From positions 248,001 to 312,000 of the forward strand of contig FNAW01000002.1 of NCBI GenBank assembly GCA_900102115.1: 64,000 nucleotides of DNA, read 5' to 3'. Within the stretch, counting starts at the first letter, position 1. Every line of letters begins with the position of its first letter. This document shows positions 8,549-16,742 of this stretch, one piece after another. The stretch is from Blastococcus fimeti. Lineage in GTDB: Bacteria; Actinomycetota; Actinomycetes; Mycobacteriales; Geodermatophilaceae. The notes beneath the pieces were generated by a model. The model worked only from the letters and a program-made list of their open reading frames with translations, made no database searches and was not told the DNA's origin. The translations under genes and the position numbers were made by a program.

Positions 8549-10027
8549 TCAGCGCGTGCGGAGCACTTCCTCCAGCGCCGCCCGGGCGCCGCGGTCGCGC
8601 ACCAGCTCGAGCGTCGTCCGGTAGGTCGCGGCGAAGCGCTCGTCGTCCACCAGGTCGCCGAACAGCTCCCGGTCGGAGACGAAGGCCAGCGGGTCCTCGG
8701 CCTGCCGGCGGGCGGAGGCCATCAGCCGCTCGCGCAACGGGTCGACCACCTCGATCGGGGCGCCGTCCTCCCCCACGCCCTCGGCGTACCGGGCCCAGCC
8801 GGCGAGGACGGCCACCGAGCAGCGGATCTCGCCGCCGGAGGCGAGGTTCGCCCGCAGCACCGGCAGCAGGAACTTGGGGATGCGGTCCGAGCTCTCGGCG
8901 CACAGCCGGGCCAGCGTGTCGCGCATGTTCGGGTTGGCGAACCGGCCGATCAGGTCGGCCTTGTAGGAGTCCAGGTCGATGCCGGGCACCGGCGCCAGCG
9001 TCGGCGTCGCCTCCTCGTCCATGTAGGCGTGCAGGAACCGGCGGAACAGCGGGTCCTGGCAGACGTCGTGCATGAACGTGTATCCGGCCAGCGTGCCCAG
9101 GTAGCCCATCGCCTGGTGGCTGCCGTTGAGCAGCCGCAGCTTCATCAGCTCGTAGGGCTCCACGTCGTCCACGACCTGGACGCCGACGTCCTCCAGCGGC
9201 GGGCGGCCGCTGCCGAACCGGTCCTCCAGCACCCACTGGGTCCACGGCTCGCACACCACCGGCCAGCCGTCCTCGACGCCGAACCGCCGGGCCAGTTCCG
9301 CCCGGTGCACGTCGGTGGTCGCCGGGGTGATCCGGTCGACCATCGAGTTCGGGAAGGGCACCTCGCGGTCGACCCACGCCCCCAGCGCCGGGTCCCGCAG
9401 TGCGGCGAAGGCGGCGAAGCTGCGCCGGGCGACGTCGCCGTTGCCGGGGATGTTGTCGCACGACATGACCGTGAACGGCGCGACGCCGCGCTCCCGGCGG
9501 CGGACCAGCGCCTCGGTGACCAGGCCGAAGCTGGTGCGCAGGGCCGCGCCGGGCACCAGGTCGGCCCGCACCGCCGCGTCGTCGGCGTCGAAGGCGCCCG
9601 TGACGGCGTCGATGTTGTACCCGCCCTCGGTCACGGTCAGCGAGACGATGCGGATCGCGGGGTCGGCCATCCGCTCGACCACGGCCTCGGGATCGTCGGG
9701 CGCGAGCAGGTACTCGACGACCGAGCCGATCACCTGGGCGTCGAGGAAGCCGTCGGGATGGGCGACGACGAGCGTGTACAGGCAGTCCTGAGCCGCCATC
9801 ACCTCGGCCATGCGCCGGTCGCCGGGCAGCACGCCGACGCCGACGATCCCCCACTCCAGCGCCTGCCCCCGCGCCATGAGGCGGTCCAGGTACATCGCCT
9901 GGTGCGAGCGGTGGAACCCGCCCACGCCCAGGTGGACGATGCCGGCGCGGACCTGCGCGCGGTCGTAGCCCGGCGTGGTCACCGACGCGCTGAGCAGGGG
10001 CAGGGTTGCGGAGGACAGTGCAGGCAC
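8549..10027 (-). CDS. mannitol dehydrogenase family oxidoreductase
   Basis: 492-residue polyol-specific long-chain dehydrogenase/reductase. The N-terminal Rossmann motif is GIVHLGVGGFHRSHQAMYLD; the middle has SLTVTEGGY, VMSCDNIPGNG and FPNSMVDRITP; the C-terminal domain carries the catalytic-region KLRLLNGSHQAMGYLG, in which Lys and Asn/His are the family's active-site residues. Such enzymes interconvert NAD-linked mannitol/fructose, arabitol/xylulose or fructuronate/mannonate. The substrate cannot be chosen here because no sugar transporter or kinase lies nearby. GTG 10027 gives the normal family length; longer in-frame starts add a region without homology-like features. Divergent from the acyl-CoA dehydrogenase genes. 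Confidence 0.9.
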   Translation of the reverse strand: MPALSSATLPLLSASVTTPGYDRAQVRAGIVHLGVGGFHRSHQAMYLDRLMARGQALEWGIVGVGVLPGDRRMAEVMAAQDCLYTLVVAHPDGFLDAQVIGSVVEYLLAPDDPEAVVERMADPAIRIVSLTVTEGGYNIDAVTGAFDADDAAVRADLVPGAALRTSFGLVTEALVRRRERGVAPFTVMSCDNIPGNGDVARRSFAAFAALRDPALGAWVDREVPFPNSMVDRITPATTDVHRAELARRFGVEDGWPVVCEPWTQWVLEDRFGSGRPPLEDVGVQVVDDVEPYELMKLRLLNGSHQAMGYLGTLAGYTFMHDVCQDPLFRRFLHAYMDEEATPTLAPVPGIDLDSYKADLIGRFANPNMRDTLARLCAESSDRIPKFLLPVLRANLASGGEIRCSVAVLAGWARYAEGVGEDGAPIEVVDPLRERLMASARRQAEDPLAFVSDRELFGDLVDDERFAATYRTTLELVRDRGARAALEEVLRTR

Positions 10028-10117
10028 CCCGCGACCTTGCCCCGCGAGGCCCCCGCCTAACGGGAGGGGGGAACCGAATGCCGTTCGGGATGTGGGATCG
10101 TCGCACCTACACGTCGA

Positions 10118-10138
10118 GACCGCAGAGCGACTGCGGTC
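10118..10138. promoter_or_regulatory. inverted repeat upstream of acyl-CoA dehydrogenase operon
   Basis: GACCGCAG and CTGCGGTC (8-base arms, 5-base spacer) sit 15 bases before the acyl-CoA dehydrogenase ATG, just ahead of its GAGGA ribosome site. It could be a repressor operator or a leader hairpin; no regulator gene is adjacent. Confidence 0.35.
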
Positions 10139-10152
10139 AGGAATGAGGACCG

Positions 10153-11328
10153 ATGCAGTTGCAGCTGTCCCCGGAGATGCAGGCATTCCGGGAGGAGATG
10201 CGGACCTTCTTCACCACCCAGGTGCCGAAGGAGATCCGTGACAAGGGGGCGGCCCGCCGTCACCCGACGAAGCAGGACTTCGTCACCACCCAGCAGATCC
10301 TCAACGCTGCCGGGCTGGCGGTGCCGCACTGGCCGGTCGAGTACGGCGGTCGCGACTGGACGCCCCTGCAGCGCCACATCTGGCGCGAGGAGATGCAGCT
10401 CGCGCACGTGCCCGAGCCGCTGGCCTTCAACACCAGCATGATCGGCCCGGTGCTGGCCCAGTTCGGCAACCAGGAGCAGAAGGACCGCTTCCTGGCCAAG
10501 ACGGCCAACCTCGACATCTGGTGGTGCCAGGGCTTCTCGGAGCCCGACGCCGGTTCCGACCTGGCCGGGCTGCGCACCACCGCCGTCCAGGACGGCGACG
10601 AGTGGGTCGTCAACGGTCAGAAGACCTGGACGACGATGGGCCAGTACGCGGACTGGATCTTCTGCCTCGCCCGCACGGACCCGACGGCGGAGAAGAAGCA
10701 GCGCGGCATCTCGATGCTGGTCTTCCCGATGGACACCCCCGGTGTGACCCTGCGCCCGATCGAGCTGCTCGACGGCGGCTTCGAGGTCAACGAGGTCTTC
10801 TTCGAGGACGTCCGCGTCCCGTCGGAGAACCTCATCGGCGAGGTCAACAAGGGCTGGGACCAGGCCAAGTTCCTGCTCGGCAACGAGCGCGTGGGCATCG
10901 CCCGCGTCGGCGGCACCAAGGGCATGCTCGCCCTGGCCAAGGAGCTGGCCCGCGAGACGACCTACAACGGCCGTCCGCTGCTCGAGGACGCGCGCTACTC
11001 CTCCCGCATCGCCGAGATCGAGAACGAGCTCGTCGCCCTGGAGCTGACCGCCCTGCGCGTGGTCGCCAACTCCGCCGACGGCAAGCCGCACCCGGCGTCC
11101 TCGGTGCTCAAGCTCAAGGGCTCGGTGCTCCAGCAGGAGGTGACCGAGCTGATCGTCGACATCGCCGGCCCGCTGTCGGTGGCCTCGTTCGCCGAGGAGG
11201 GTTCCGACGTGCCCGACTGGGCGCGGGTCTCGGCCCCCGAGTACCTCAACTACCGGAAGGTCTCCATCTACGGAGGCTCCAACGAGGTGCAGCGCGTCAT
11301 CATCAGCGGCACGATCCTGGGGTTGTGA
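10153..11328 (+). CDS. acyl-CoA dehydrogenase, PimC-like large subunit
   Basis: 391-residue FAD-dependent acyl-CoA dehydrogenase that introduces the alpha-beta double bond. The pattern WWCQGFSEPDAGSDLAGLRT, VNGQKTWTTMGQYADWIFCLART, GGFEVNEVFFEDVRVP and GWDQAKFLLGNERVGIARVG closely matches my memory of the large subunit of pimeloyl-CoA dehydrogenase and of two-subunit FadE complexes. Near the C-terminus YGGSNEVQR replaces the YEGTxxIQR of medium-chain enzymes, so the catalytic glutamate at that position is missing and must be supplied elsewhere or by the partner. The SD is GAGGA before ATG 10153. The partner subunit follows 7 bases downstream. Confidence 0.9.
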   Translation: MQLQLSPEMQAFREEMRTFFTTQVPKEIRDKGAARRHPTKQDFVTTQQILNAAGLAVPHWPVEYGGRDWTPLQRHIWREEMQLAHVPEPLAFNTSMIGPVLAQFGNQEQKDRFLAKTANLDIWWCQGFSEPDAGSDLAGLRTTAVQDGDEWVVNGQKTWTTMGQYADWIFCLARTDPTAEKKQRGISMLVFPMDTPGVTLRPIELLDGGFEVNEVFFEDVRVPSENLIGEVNKGWDQAKFLLGNERVGIARVGGTKGMLALAKELARETTYNGRPLLEDARYSSRIAEIENELVALELTALRVVANSADGKPHPASSVLKLKGSVLQQEVTELIVDIAGPLSVASFAEEGSDVPDWARVSAPEYLNYRKVSIYGGSNEVQRVIISGTILGL

Positions 11329-11335
11329 GATAGCC

Positions 11336-12484
11336 ATGGACTTCACCTACGACAGCGAGCAGAACGACCTGCGCGAGGCCGTGGCGGCGCTGCTGGCGCG
11401 CGCCTACGGCGACAGCGAGGTGCGCCGCAAGGTCACCAAGAACGACCCGGGCTTCGACGAGAAGGTCTGGACGCAGCTGGCCGAGATGGGCCTGCTGGGT
11501 CTGCCCTTCGCCGAGGAGCACGGCGGCATGGGCGCCGGCCCGGTCGAGGTCGCGATCGTCGCCGAGGAGATCGGGCGGGTGCTGGCACCCGAGCCGTTCA
11601 TCGAGGCCGTCGTCCTCGCCGGCGGGCTCGTCGACGCCGTCGGCACCGACGCGCAGAAGGGCGAGCTCCTCGGGGCCATCGCCGGCGGCACCTCGGTGCC
11701 GACCTTCGCGCACGCCGAGATCGGCACCCGCTGGACGGCGTCCGCCTCGGCGGTCACGGCCACCGAGGCCGGCGGCAGCTGGACGCTGACCGGCGTCAAG
11801 GAGCCGGTGCCGCACGGCGCCCGCGCCGACGTCCTCGTCGTCTCCGCCGCGCTCCCCGGCGGCGGTACCGGGCTGTTCGTCGTGGACGGGGAGGCGACCG
11901 GCCTGAGCCGGACCGGCTACCGCAACATCGACGGCACCCGGTCGGCCAACGTCCGCTTCGACGGCACGCCGGCCACCCAGCTGGGCGCCGGCGGCGACCA
12001 GACCGACGCCATCGAGCGCGCGCTGGCCGTGGCCCGGATCGCCTACGCCCACGAGTCCGTGGGCGCCATGGACACCGCGCTGCGCACCACCACCGAGTAC
12101 CTGAAGACCCGCAAGCAGTTCGGGGTCACGCTGAACAAGTTCCAGGCGCTCAACTTCCGCGCCGCGGACATGTACGTGTCCCTGGAGCTGGCCCGCAGCA
12201 TCGCGCTGTGGGCCTCGGTGGTGCAGCTCTCCGACGGTGACGTCGTCACCGCCGCCGACCGGGCCCGGCTGCTCACCAGCCGCACCGGCCGGCACATCGG
12301 CAAGGACGCCATCCAGCTGCACGGTGGCATCGGCGTGACCGCCGAGTACAAGGTCGGTCACTACACCGCCCGGCTCACCACCATCGACCACCTGCTGGGC
12401 GACGGCGACTTCGCCGCCGACCGGCTGGCGGCGAAGGTCGGCAGCTACCCGACCGTGGACCCGCTGGGCGCCCCGTACGCCTGA
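11336..12484 (+). CDS. acyl-CoA dehydrogenase, PimD-like small subunit
   Basis: 382-residue divergent acyl-CoA dehydrogenase. The N-terminal helical domain (LRLPFAEEHGGMGAGPVE-type segment), a shortened middle beta domain, and a C-terminal helical domain with TRKQFGVTLNKFQALNFRAADMYV and QLHGGIGVTAEYKVGHYTARL are visible. The HGGIG motif contacts the FAD pyrophosphate of a neighbouring subunit. Sequence divergence in the middle domain and tight linkage (7 bases) to the large-subunit gene point to an alpha-beta heteromeric enzyme such as PimCD or the mycobacterial FadE pairs, acting on dicarboxyl-CoA or steroid side-chain-like substrates (inference). A strong hairpin follows the stop codon. 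Confidence 0.88.
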   Translation: MDFTYDSEQNDLREAVAALLARAYGDSEVRRKVTKNDPGFDEKVWTQLAEMGLLGLPFAEEHGGMGAGPVEVAIVAEEIGRVLAPEPFIEAVVLAGGLVDAVGTDAQKGELLGAIAGGTSVPTFAHAEIGTRWTASASAVTATEAGGSWTLTGVKEPVPHGARADVLVVSAALPGGGTGLFVVDGEATGLSRTGYRNIDGTRSANVRFDGTPATQLGAGGDQTDAIERALAVARIAYAHESVGAMDTALRTTTEYLKTRKQFGVTLNKFQALNFRAADMYVSLELARSIALWASVVQLSDGDVVTAADRARLLTSRTGRHIGKDAIQLHGGIGVTAEYKVGHYTARLTTIDHLLGDGDFAADRLAAKVGSYPTVDPLGAPYA

Positions 12485-12498
12485 CGCACCCGCACGAC

Positions 12499-12537
12499 GG
12501 CAGAGCCCCGCTCCCCTTCCGGGGGCGGGGCTCTGCC
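12499..12537 (+). terminator. terminator hairpin after acyl-CoA dehydrogenases
   Basis: A perfect 12-base stem (GGCAGAGCCCCG with CGGGGCTCTGCC), extended inward by one more C-G pair and a C-rich/G-rich inner part, begins 15 bases after the stop codon. Strong stem without a T tract. Confidence 0.75.
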
Positions 12538-12548
12538 GCGTCCGGCGA

Positions 12549-12617
12549 ACTTTCGGTGCAGAAAGTCCGGGACTTTCGGTGCAGAAGGTCCGGGACTTTC
12601 GGTGCAGGAAGTCCGGG
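12549..12617 (+). repeat. three tandem 23-bp palindromic repeats
   Basis: Three head-to-tail copies of a 23-base unit at 12549-12571, 12572-12594 and 12595-12617. Each unit folds as an ACTTTC/GAAAGT hairpin around the loop GGTGCA, extended to GGACTTTC/GAAAGTCC where the flank permits. Copies 2 and 3 each differ by one A-to-G change in the right arm, both giving G-U pairs in plus-strand RNA, so the fold is kept. The array fills the gap between converging genes, just after the terminator of the acyl-CoA dehydrogenase operon. It resembles REP-type intergenic repeats. Confidence 0.85.
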
Positions 12618-12628
12618 ACGGGGGTGGG

Positions 12629-13474
12629 TCAGTCGGCGAGCATCGCGCGGCGCAGCTCGACGGCGTCGGCGCGGACGGCGTCGAGCACCGGCACCACGTC
12701 GTCCTCGCGCAGCCGGCCGCAGCTGACCCGCACGATCGGAACCGAGTCGTAGTCCTCCGTGGTCAGCCGGGCCGCGACCTCGAAGGAGCTGCGCAGCAGC
12801 GCGCCCTCCTCCGCCCGGTAGTCGTCGACGTGCTTGAGCGGGGCGATCATCGGCTGCGGGAACCCCCACTGCTCGAGCGCCACCGCGGTCAGCCGGAGGC
12901 AGTTGAGCCCGTAGCGCCGGGTCTCCGCAGCCCGGCGCCCCGGGAAGGTGGGCTCGGCGGCCACGATCTCGGCGTAGCCCTCGCTGTCGTTGTGGAACAG
13001 CAGCGCCGCACCCATCTGGGCGAGCAGCCCGAGGCAGAGCGCGTCCTGCGGCCGCTCGCCGAACCGGGGCGCCAGCGTGGACGCCGACAGCGCCAGGTGC
13101 GTACTGAAGTCCCAGAAGTCCTCGGGCAGCCGCGACTCGTCGTCCAGGTCGGTGAGCGCCACGGTGGCCATGGTGCGCACCGTGGTGAAGCCGACGACGG
13201 TCACCGCGAACTGCAGCGAGGTGACCCGCCCGCGCATGCCGAAGTAGGCGGAGTTGGCCAGCTTCATCACCCGGCTGGCCAGCGCGACGTCGGAGGCGAG
13301 GATCCCCGCGAGCTCCTTGGCGCTGGTGTCCTCGGAGTTGGCCACCGAGACCAGCTGCGCGGCGACCGGCTTCTGCGCGGCCATCGTGTCGATGCTGGCC
13401 AGGACCTTCTCGACGTCGAAGCTCGGGGCCGGCACGGACGCGAGGTCGGCTCGGGGGAAGGGCGTGACGGTCAC
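12629..13474 (-). CDS. HDOD domain protein
   Basis: 281-residue protein whose main part is an HDOD domain, an HD-related output/signalling fold. It shows LVSVANSEDTSAKELAGILASDVALASRVMKLANSAYFG and the VVGFTTVRTMA region; the metal-binding His-Asp pair of true HD phosphodiesterases is not evident, as is normal for HDOD. The role is likely protein-protein signalling linked to c-di-GMP. GTG 13474 is chosen because it overlaps the stop of the GGDEF-EAL gene (GTGA) and has GGGGAG eight bases before it. The C-terminus abuts the tandem repeat array. Confidence 0.88.
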   Translation of the reverse strand: MTVTPFPRADLASVPAPSFDVEKVLASIDTMAAQKPVAAQLVSVANSEDTSAKELAGILASDVALASRVMKLANSAYFGMRGRVTSLQFAVTVVGFTTVRTMATVALTDLDDESRLPEDFWDFSTHLALSASTLAPRFGERPQDALCLGLLAQMGAALLFHNDSEGYAEIVAAEPTFPGRRAAETRRYGLNCLRLTAVALEQWGFPQPMIAPLKHVDDYRAEEGALLRSSFEVAARLTTEDYDSVPIVRVSCGRLREDDVVPVLDAVRADAVELRRAMLAD

Positions 13475-15540
13475 GGTGCGGTCTCCCCGTGGGCGGCGAA
13501 CCAGGCGGCCGTGCGGCCCCCGGTCATGGGCTCGGCCAGGCTGAAGCCCTGCAGGTAGGTGGCTCCCAGGCGCTGGAGCTCGTCGGCCTGCTCGGCGGTC
13601 TCCACGCCCTCGGCGACGGTGCTGAGGTTGAGGTTGCGGGCCATCGCGATGACCGCCGAGGCGATCTCGGAGTGGCCGTCGGACAGCTCCGCCACGAAGG
13701 ACCGGTCGACCTTGAGGCAGTCCACCGGCAGGTGGCGGAGGTAGGCCAGCGACGAGTAGCCGGTGCCGAAGTCGTCGATGGCCAGGTCGACGCCGATGTC
13801 GCGGAGCTCCTGGAGCACCTTCTGCGCCGAGGTCGGGTCCTTCATCAGCGCCGACTCGGTGATCTCGATGGAGATCCGAGAGGAGTGCAGGCCGTGCCGC
13901 TCGAGCGCCGCGACGACCTGCGCGGGCAGGTTCCCGTCCAGCTGCAGGGCCGAGACGTTGACGTTCGCCCGTCGCGGGGCGGCCGCGCCCATGAGCCGGT
14001 CCCACTCAGCGAGCTGCCGGCAGGTCTCGTCGAGGACGAACAACCCCAGCCCGGCGATCAGGCCGCTCTCCTCGGCCAGCGGCACGAAGACCGTCGGGCT
14101 GATCGGGCCGCGCTCGGGGTGCTGCCAGCGGGCCAGCGACTCGACGGCGACCGGCGTGCGGTCGGTGCTGCTGAAGATCGGCTGGTACAGCAGCGTGAGC
14201 TCGCGGTGGTCGATGGCGTCGCGCAGCTCGGTGACCAGACGCAGCTTGTCGCGCGCCTCGGCCCGGCCCGCCTGGTCGAGCACGCTGATCCGGCCCTTGC
14301 CGCCGGCCTTCGCCTGGTACATGGCGATGTCGCAGTCGCGGATGAGCTCCTCGGCGGCGACGTGGTCCGCGGTCTGCACGGTGACCCCGACGCTGGCGTG
14401 CGGGCGCACGTCGACCCCACCCAGGCGCAGCGGCATGGACAGGGCGTCGGCGATCCGCTCGGCGAGCGCGACCACGGCGTCCTCGTCGACCTGCTCGCAC
14501 ACGACCACGAACTCGTCACCGCCGAAGCGGGCGACCAGGTCACCGGGCCGCACCGTCGCGCCGAGCCGGTGGGCGACCTCGATGAGCAGCTCGTCGCCGG
14601 CGGTGTGGCCGAGGGAGTCGTTGACGACCTTGAAGTTGTCCAGGTCCAGGAACAGGCAGGCCAGGCCGCCGGCACCCGGACGGAACCGCTCGGCGACGTA
14701 CTGGGCCAGCAGGGTGCGGTTGGGCAGCCCGGTGAGCGGGTCGTGGTGGGCCTGGTGGGCCAGGCGCGCCTCGAAGGCCAGCCGCTCGGTGATGTCCTCG
14801 ATCGTGGCCACGAAGCCGGCGCCGACGCCCGGGGTGAACAGGTGGGCGAACCGGATGACCGTCGTCCGCACCGTGCCGTCGTCGCGGACGAGGCGTGCCT
14901 GGACCTCCACCTCCCCGCCGTCCAGCGCGGCCGACACCTGCTCGATGACGGCGTCGAGGTCGTCGGTGTGCACCGTGTCGATCCAGCCGGTGCCGAGCAT
15001 CTGCTCGGCGCCGCGGCCGACGAGGCCGCAGAACGCGTCGTTGACGTGCGCCAGGCGCATCCCCTGCTCGGAGAGCAGGGTCGGCACCGGCGAGCGCTCG
15101 GTGAGGGCGGAGAAGCGGCGCTCGTGGGCGTCCGCGGTGGCCCGCAGGGCGCGCTCCTGCTCGTTGGCGGTGGAGCGCAGCAGCACCGTCCACCGGCGGC
15201 CGCCGGGCGACGGCGTCGTGAGGACGCCCGCCTCGACGAGCGCGCCGCTGGCGGTGCGGACGTGCAGCGTGCGCCGGGCCGACCGCTCCCGGCGCAGCAG
15301 CAGCTTGAGCTCGCCGCCGCCGAGGGTCGGGAACAGCTGCTCGACCGGCATCGTGCACAGGTCCTCCAGGCCGTAGCCCAGGAGCTGCACCGCGCCCTCG
15401 TTGGCCCAGCTGAACCGCTGCGTGCGGCCCGAGGTCTCCGCGACGAGCAGCGCGAGAGAGTCGCTGACCGAGGCGCTGTAGAAGACGGAGGAGACGATCT
15501 CCGGTGGAACGTGGTGGTCCGACGCACTGACGGCGGTCAC
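13471..15540 (-). CDS. PAS-PAS-GGDEF-EAL c-di-GMP turnover protein
   Basis: 689-residue cytosolic protein. Two PAS-like domains (about 20-115 and 150-250; second contains GMRLAHVNDAFCGLVGR and ends FVATIEDITERLAFE) precede a diguanylate cyclase domain with intact RFGGDEF and an EAL phosphodiesterase domain. In the EAL domain the signature reads ESL (VESLARWQHP), a conservative A-to-S change that retains the metal-binding Glu; NVNVSALQL, EITESALM, DDFGTGYSSL, KVDRSFV and AEGVET are intact, so hydrolysis is possible. GTG 15540 is chosen for the AGAGGAGG just upstream; GTG 15561 is an alternative. Coupled by a 4-base overlap to the HDOD gene. Confidence 0.92.
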   Translation of the reverse strand: MTAVSASDHHVPPEIVSSVFYSASVSDSLALLVAETSGRTQRFSWANEGAVQLLGYGLEDLCTMPVEQLFPTLGGGELKLLLRRERSARRTLHVRTASGALVEAGVLTTPSPGGRRWTVLLRSTANEQERALRATADAHERRFSALTERSPVPTLLSEQGMRLAHVNDAFCGLVGRGAEQMLGTGWIDTVHTDDLDAVIEQVSAALDGGEVEVQARLVRDDGTVRTTVIRFAHLFTPGVGAGFVATIEDITERLAFEARLAHQAHHDPLTGLPNRTLLAQYVAERFRPGAGGLACLFLDLDNFKVVNDSLGHTAGDELLIEVAHRLGATVRPGDLVARFGGDEFVVVCEQVDEDAVVALAERIADALSMPLRLGGVDVRPHASVGVTVQTADHVAAEELIRDCDIAMYQAKAGGKGRISVLDQAGRAEARDKLRLVTELRDAIDHRELTLLYQPIFSSTDRTPVAVESLARWQHPERGPISPTVFVPLAEESGLIAGLGLFVLDETCRQLAEWDRLMGAAAPRRANVNVSALQLDGNLPAQVVAALERHGLHSSRISIEITESALMKDPTSAQKVLQELRDIGVDLAIDDFGTGYSSLAYLRHLPVDCLKVDRSFVAELSDGHSEIASAVIAMARNLNLSTVAEGVETAEQADELQRLGATYLQGFSLAEPMTGGRTAAWFAAHGETAP

Positions 15541-15690
15541 GGTCCTCCTCTGCTCGGTCACGTACGGCACCCGAACGGCGCGCCACCAGGTACTTCGGCG
15601 TCCTGCAGGGTGCTCTTTGAGCCGTAACGGCACCGTTCCCCCGTTGGGGGTACGACCGGCGGCTAGCCTGCGGGCCGAGGAGGTGTCGTC

Positions 15691-16599
15691 CTGCCCGTAT
15701 CCCTGCGCACCCGGAGGCCGGCCCGCCGGCGTACCGGCGTCGCCGCCGTCCTCGCGCTCGCCCTCGGCGCCTCGGCCTGCGCCGGGGACGACGCCGACCC
15801 CGTGCATGCCTTCGCCGACGAGGCCCTCGCCGCCTGCGTGGCCGGGACCGCCGGCCTGCCCGCGACGACGGAGCTCTTCGCCGACCGCGACCTCGCCACG
15901 ATCGAGGAGCTGCACTGCGACGGCGCCGACTCCCCCCTGCCGATCCGCTCCCTGGACGGCCTCGAGCGGCTGACCGGGCTGCTCGACCTCGACCTGCCGC
16001 GCAACGAGATCACCGACCTCGGGCCGCTGGCGTCCCTCCCGCGGCTGGGCACGCTGACGCTCACCGACAACGCGATCGAGGACATCTCGCCGCTGGCCGG
16101 GCTCGAGCTGTTCGACCTGGGGCTGTCGCAGAACCCGGTCGGCGACCTGGCACCCCTGGCCGGGACGACGACGCTGCGTGCGCTCGGCGTCGCGGCCGCA
16201 CAGGTCACGGACGTCTCCGCCCTGGCCGGCCACGACGGTCTCGCCACGCTCGACCTCAGCGGCAACGCGATCACCGACGTCGCACCGCTGGCCGGGCTGG
16301 CGAACCTGGACACCCTGCGCCTGGCAGGCAACCAGGTCGTCGACCCCTCCCCGCTGGGCACGATCCCGACGCTGCTGATCCTGGACCTGTTCGACAACGG
16401 GATCAGCGCCGTGGGCGGGTTGGCGGAGGCCCCGCTCCTCCAGGAGCTCCAGCTGGGCGCCAATCCGCTCACCGACCTCACGCCGCTGCTGCGGGTCCGA
16501 TCGCTGGTCAACCTGGGCCTGGACGAGACGGACGGGACCCGGCTCACCGGCGTCGGGGAGCTGCGCGCCGCCGGCGTCTCGGTGAACGGCCTGGCCTGA
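15691..16599 (+). CDS. leucine-rich-repeat lipoprotein, apparent CTG start
   Basis: An LRR protein with internalin-type 22-residue repeats ([69 protein letters not shown]). The first conventional start is GTG 15802, but the same frame is open upstream and encodes a signal peptide: basic n-region [11 protein letters not shown], hydrophobic core, then ASAC with the lipid-attachment Cys at codon 15778. After the in-frame TAG at 15664 only CTG codons can start it; CTG 15691 lies seven bases after GAGGAGG. A TAGCCT -10-like element precedes it. Starting here the product is 302 residues and likely anchored outside the membrane. Its partner is unknown. Confidence 0.78.
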   Translation: MPVSLRTRRPARRRTGVAAVLALALGASACAGDDADPVHAFADEALAACVAGTAGLPATTELFADRDLATIEELHCDGADSPLPIRSLDGLERLTGLLDLDLPRNEITDLGPLASLPRLGTLTLTDNAIEDISPLAGLELFDLGLSQNPVGDLAPLAGTTTLRALGVAAAQVTDVSALAGHDGLATLDLSGNAITDVAPLAGLANLDTLRLAGNQVVDPSPLGTIPTLLILDLFDNGISAVGGLAEAPLLQELQLGANPLTDLTPLLRVRSLVNLGLDETDGTRLTGVGELRAAGVSVNGLA

Positions 16600-16742
16600 G
16601 CCGTCACCCCTCCGGACGTGGCAGTGGTCACATCGGCGGGCCCTGGGCGGAGCCGGCGTCGTTCCCCAGGCATGATCCTCCCGGATCACCGAGCACGCGT
16701 TCGACCCCAACCACCTGCCGACCGGCTGCGCGCCGGCCGGCG

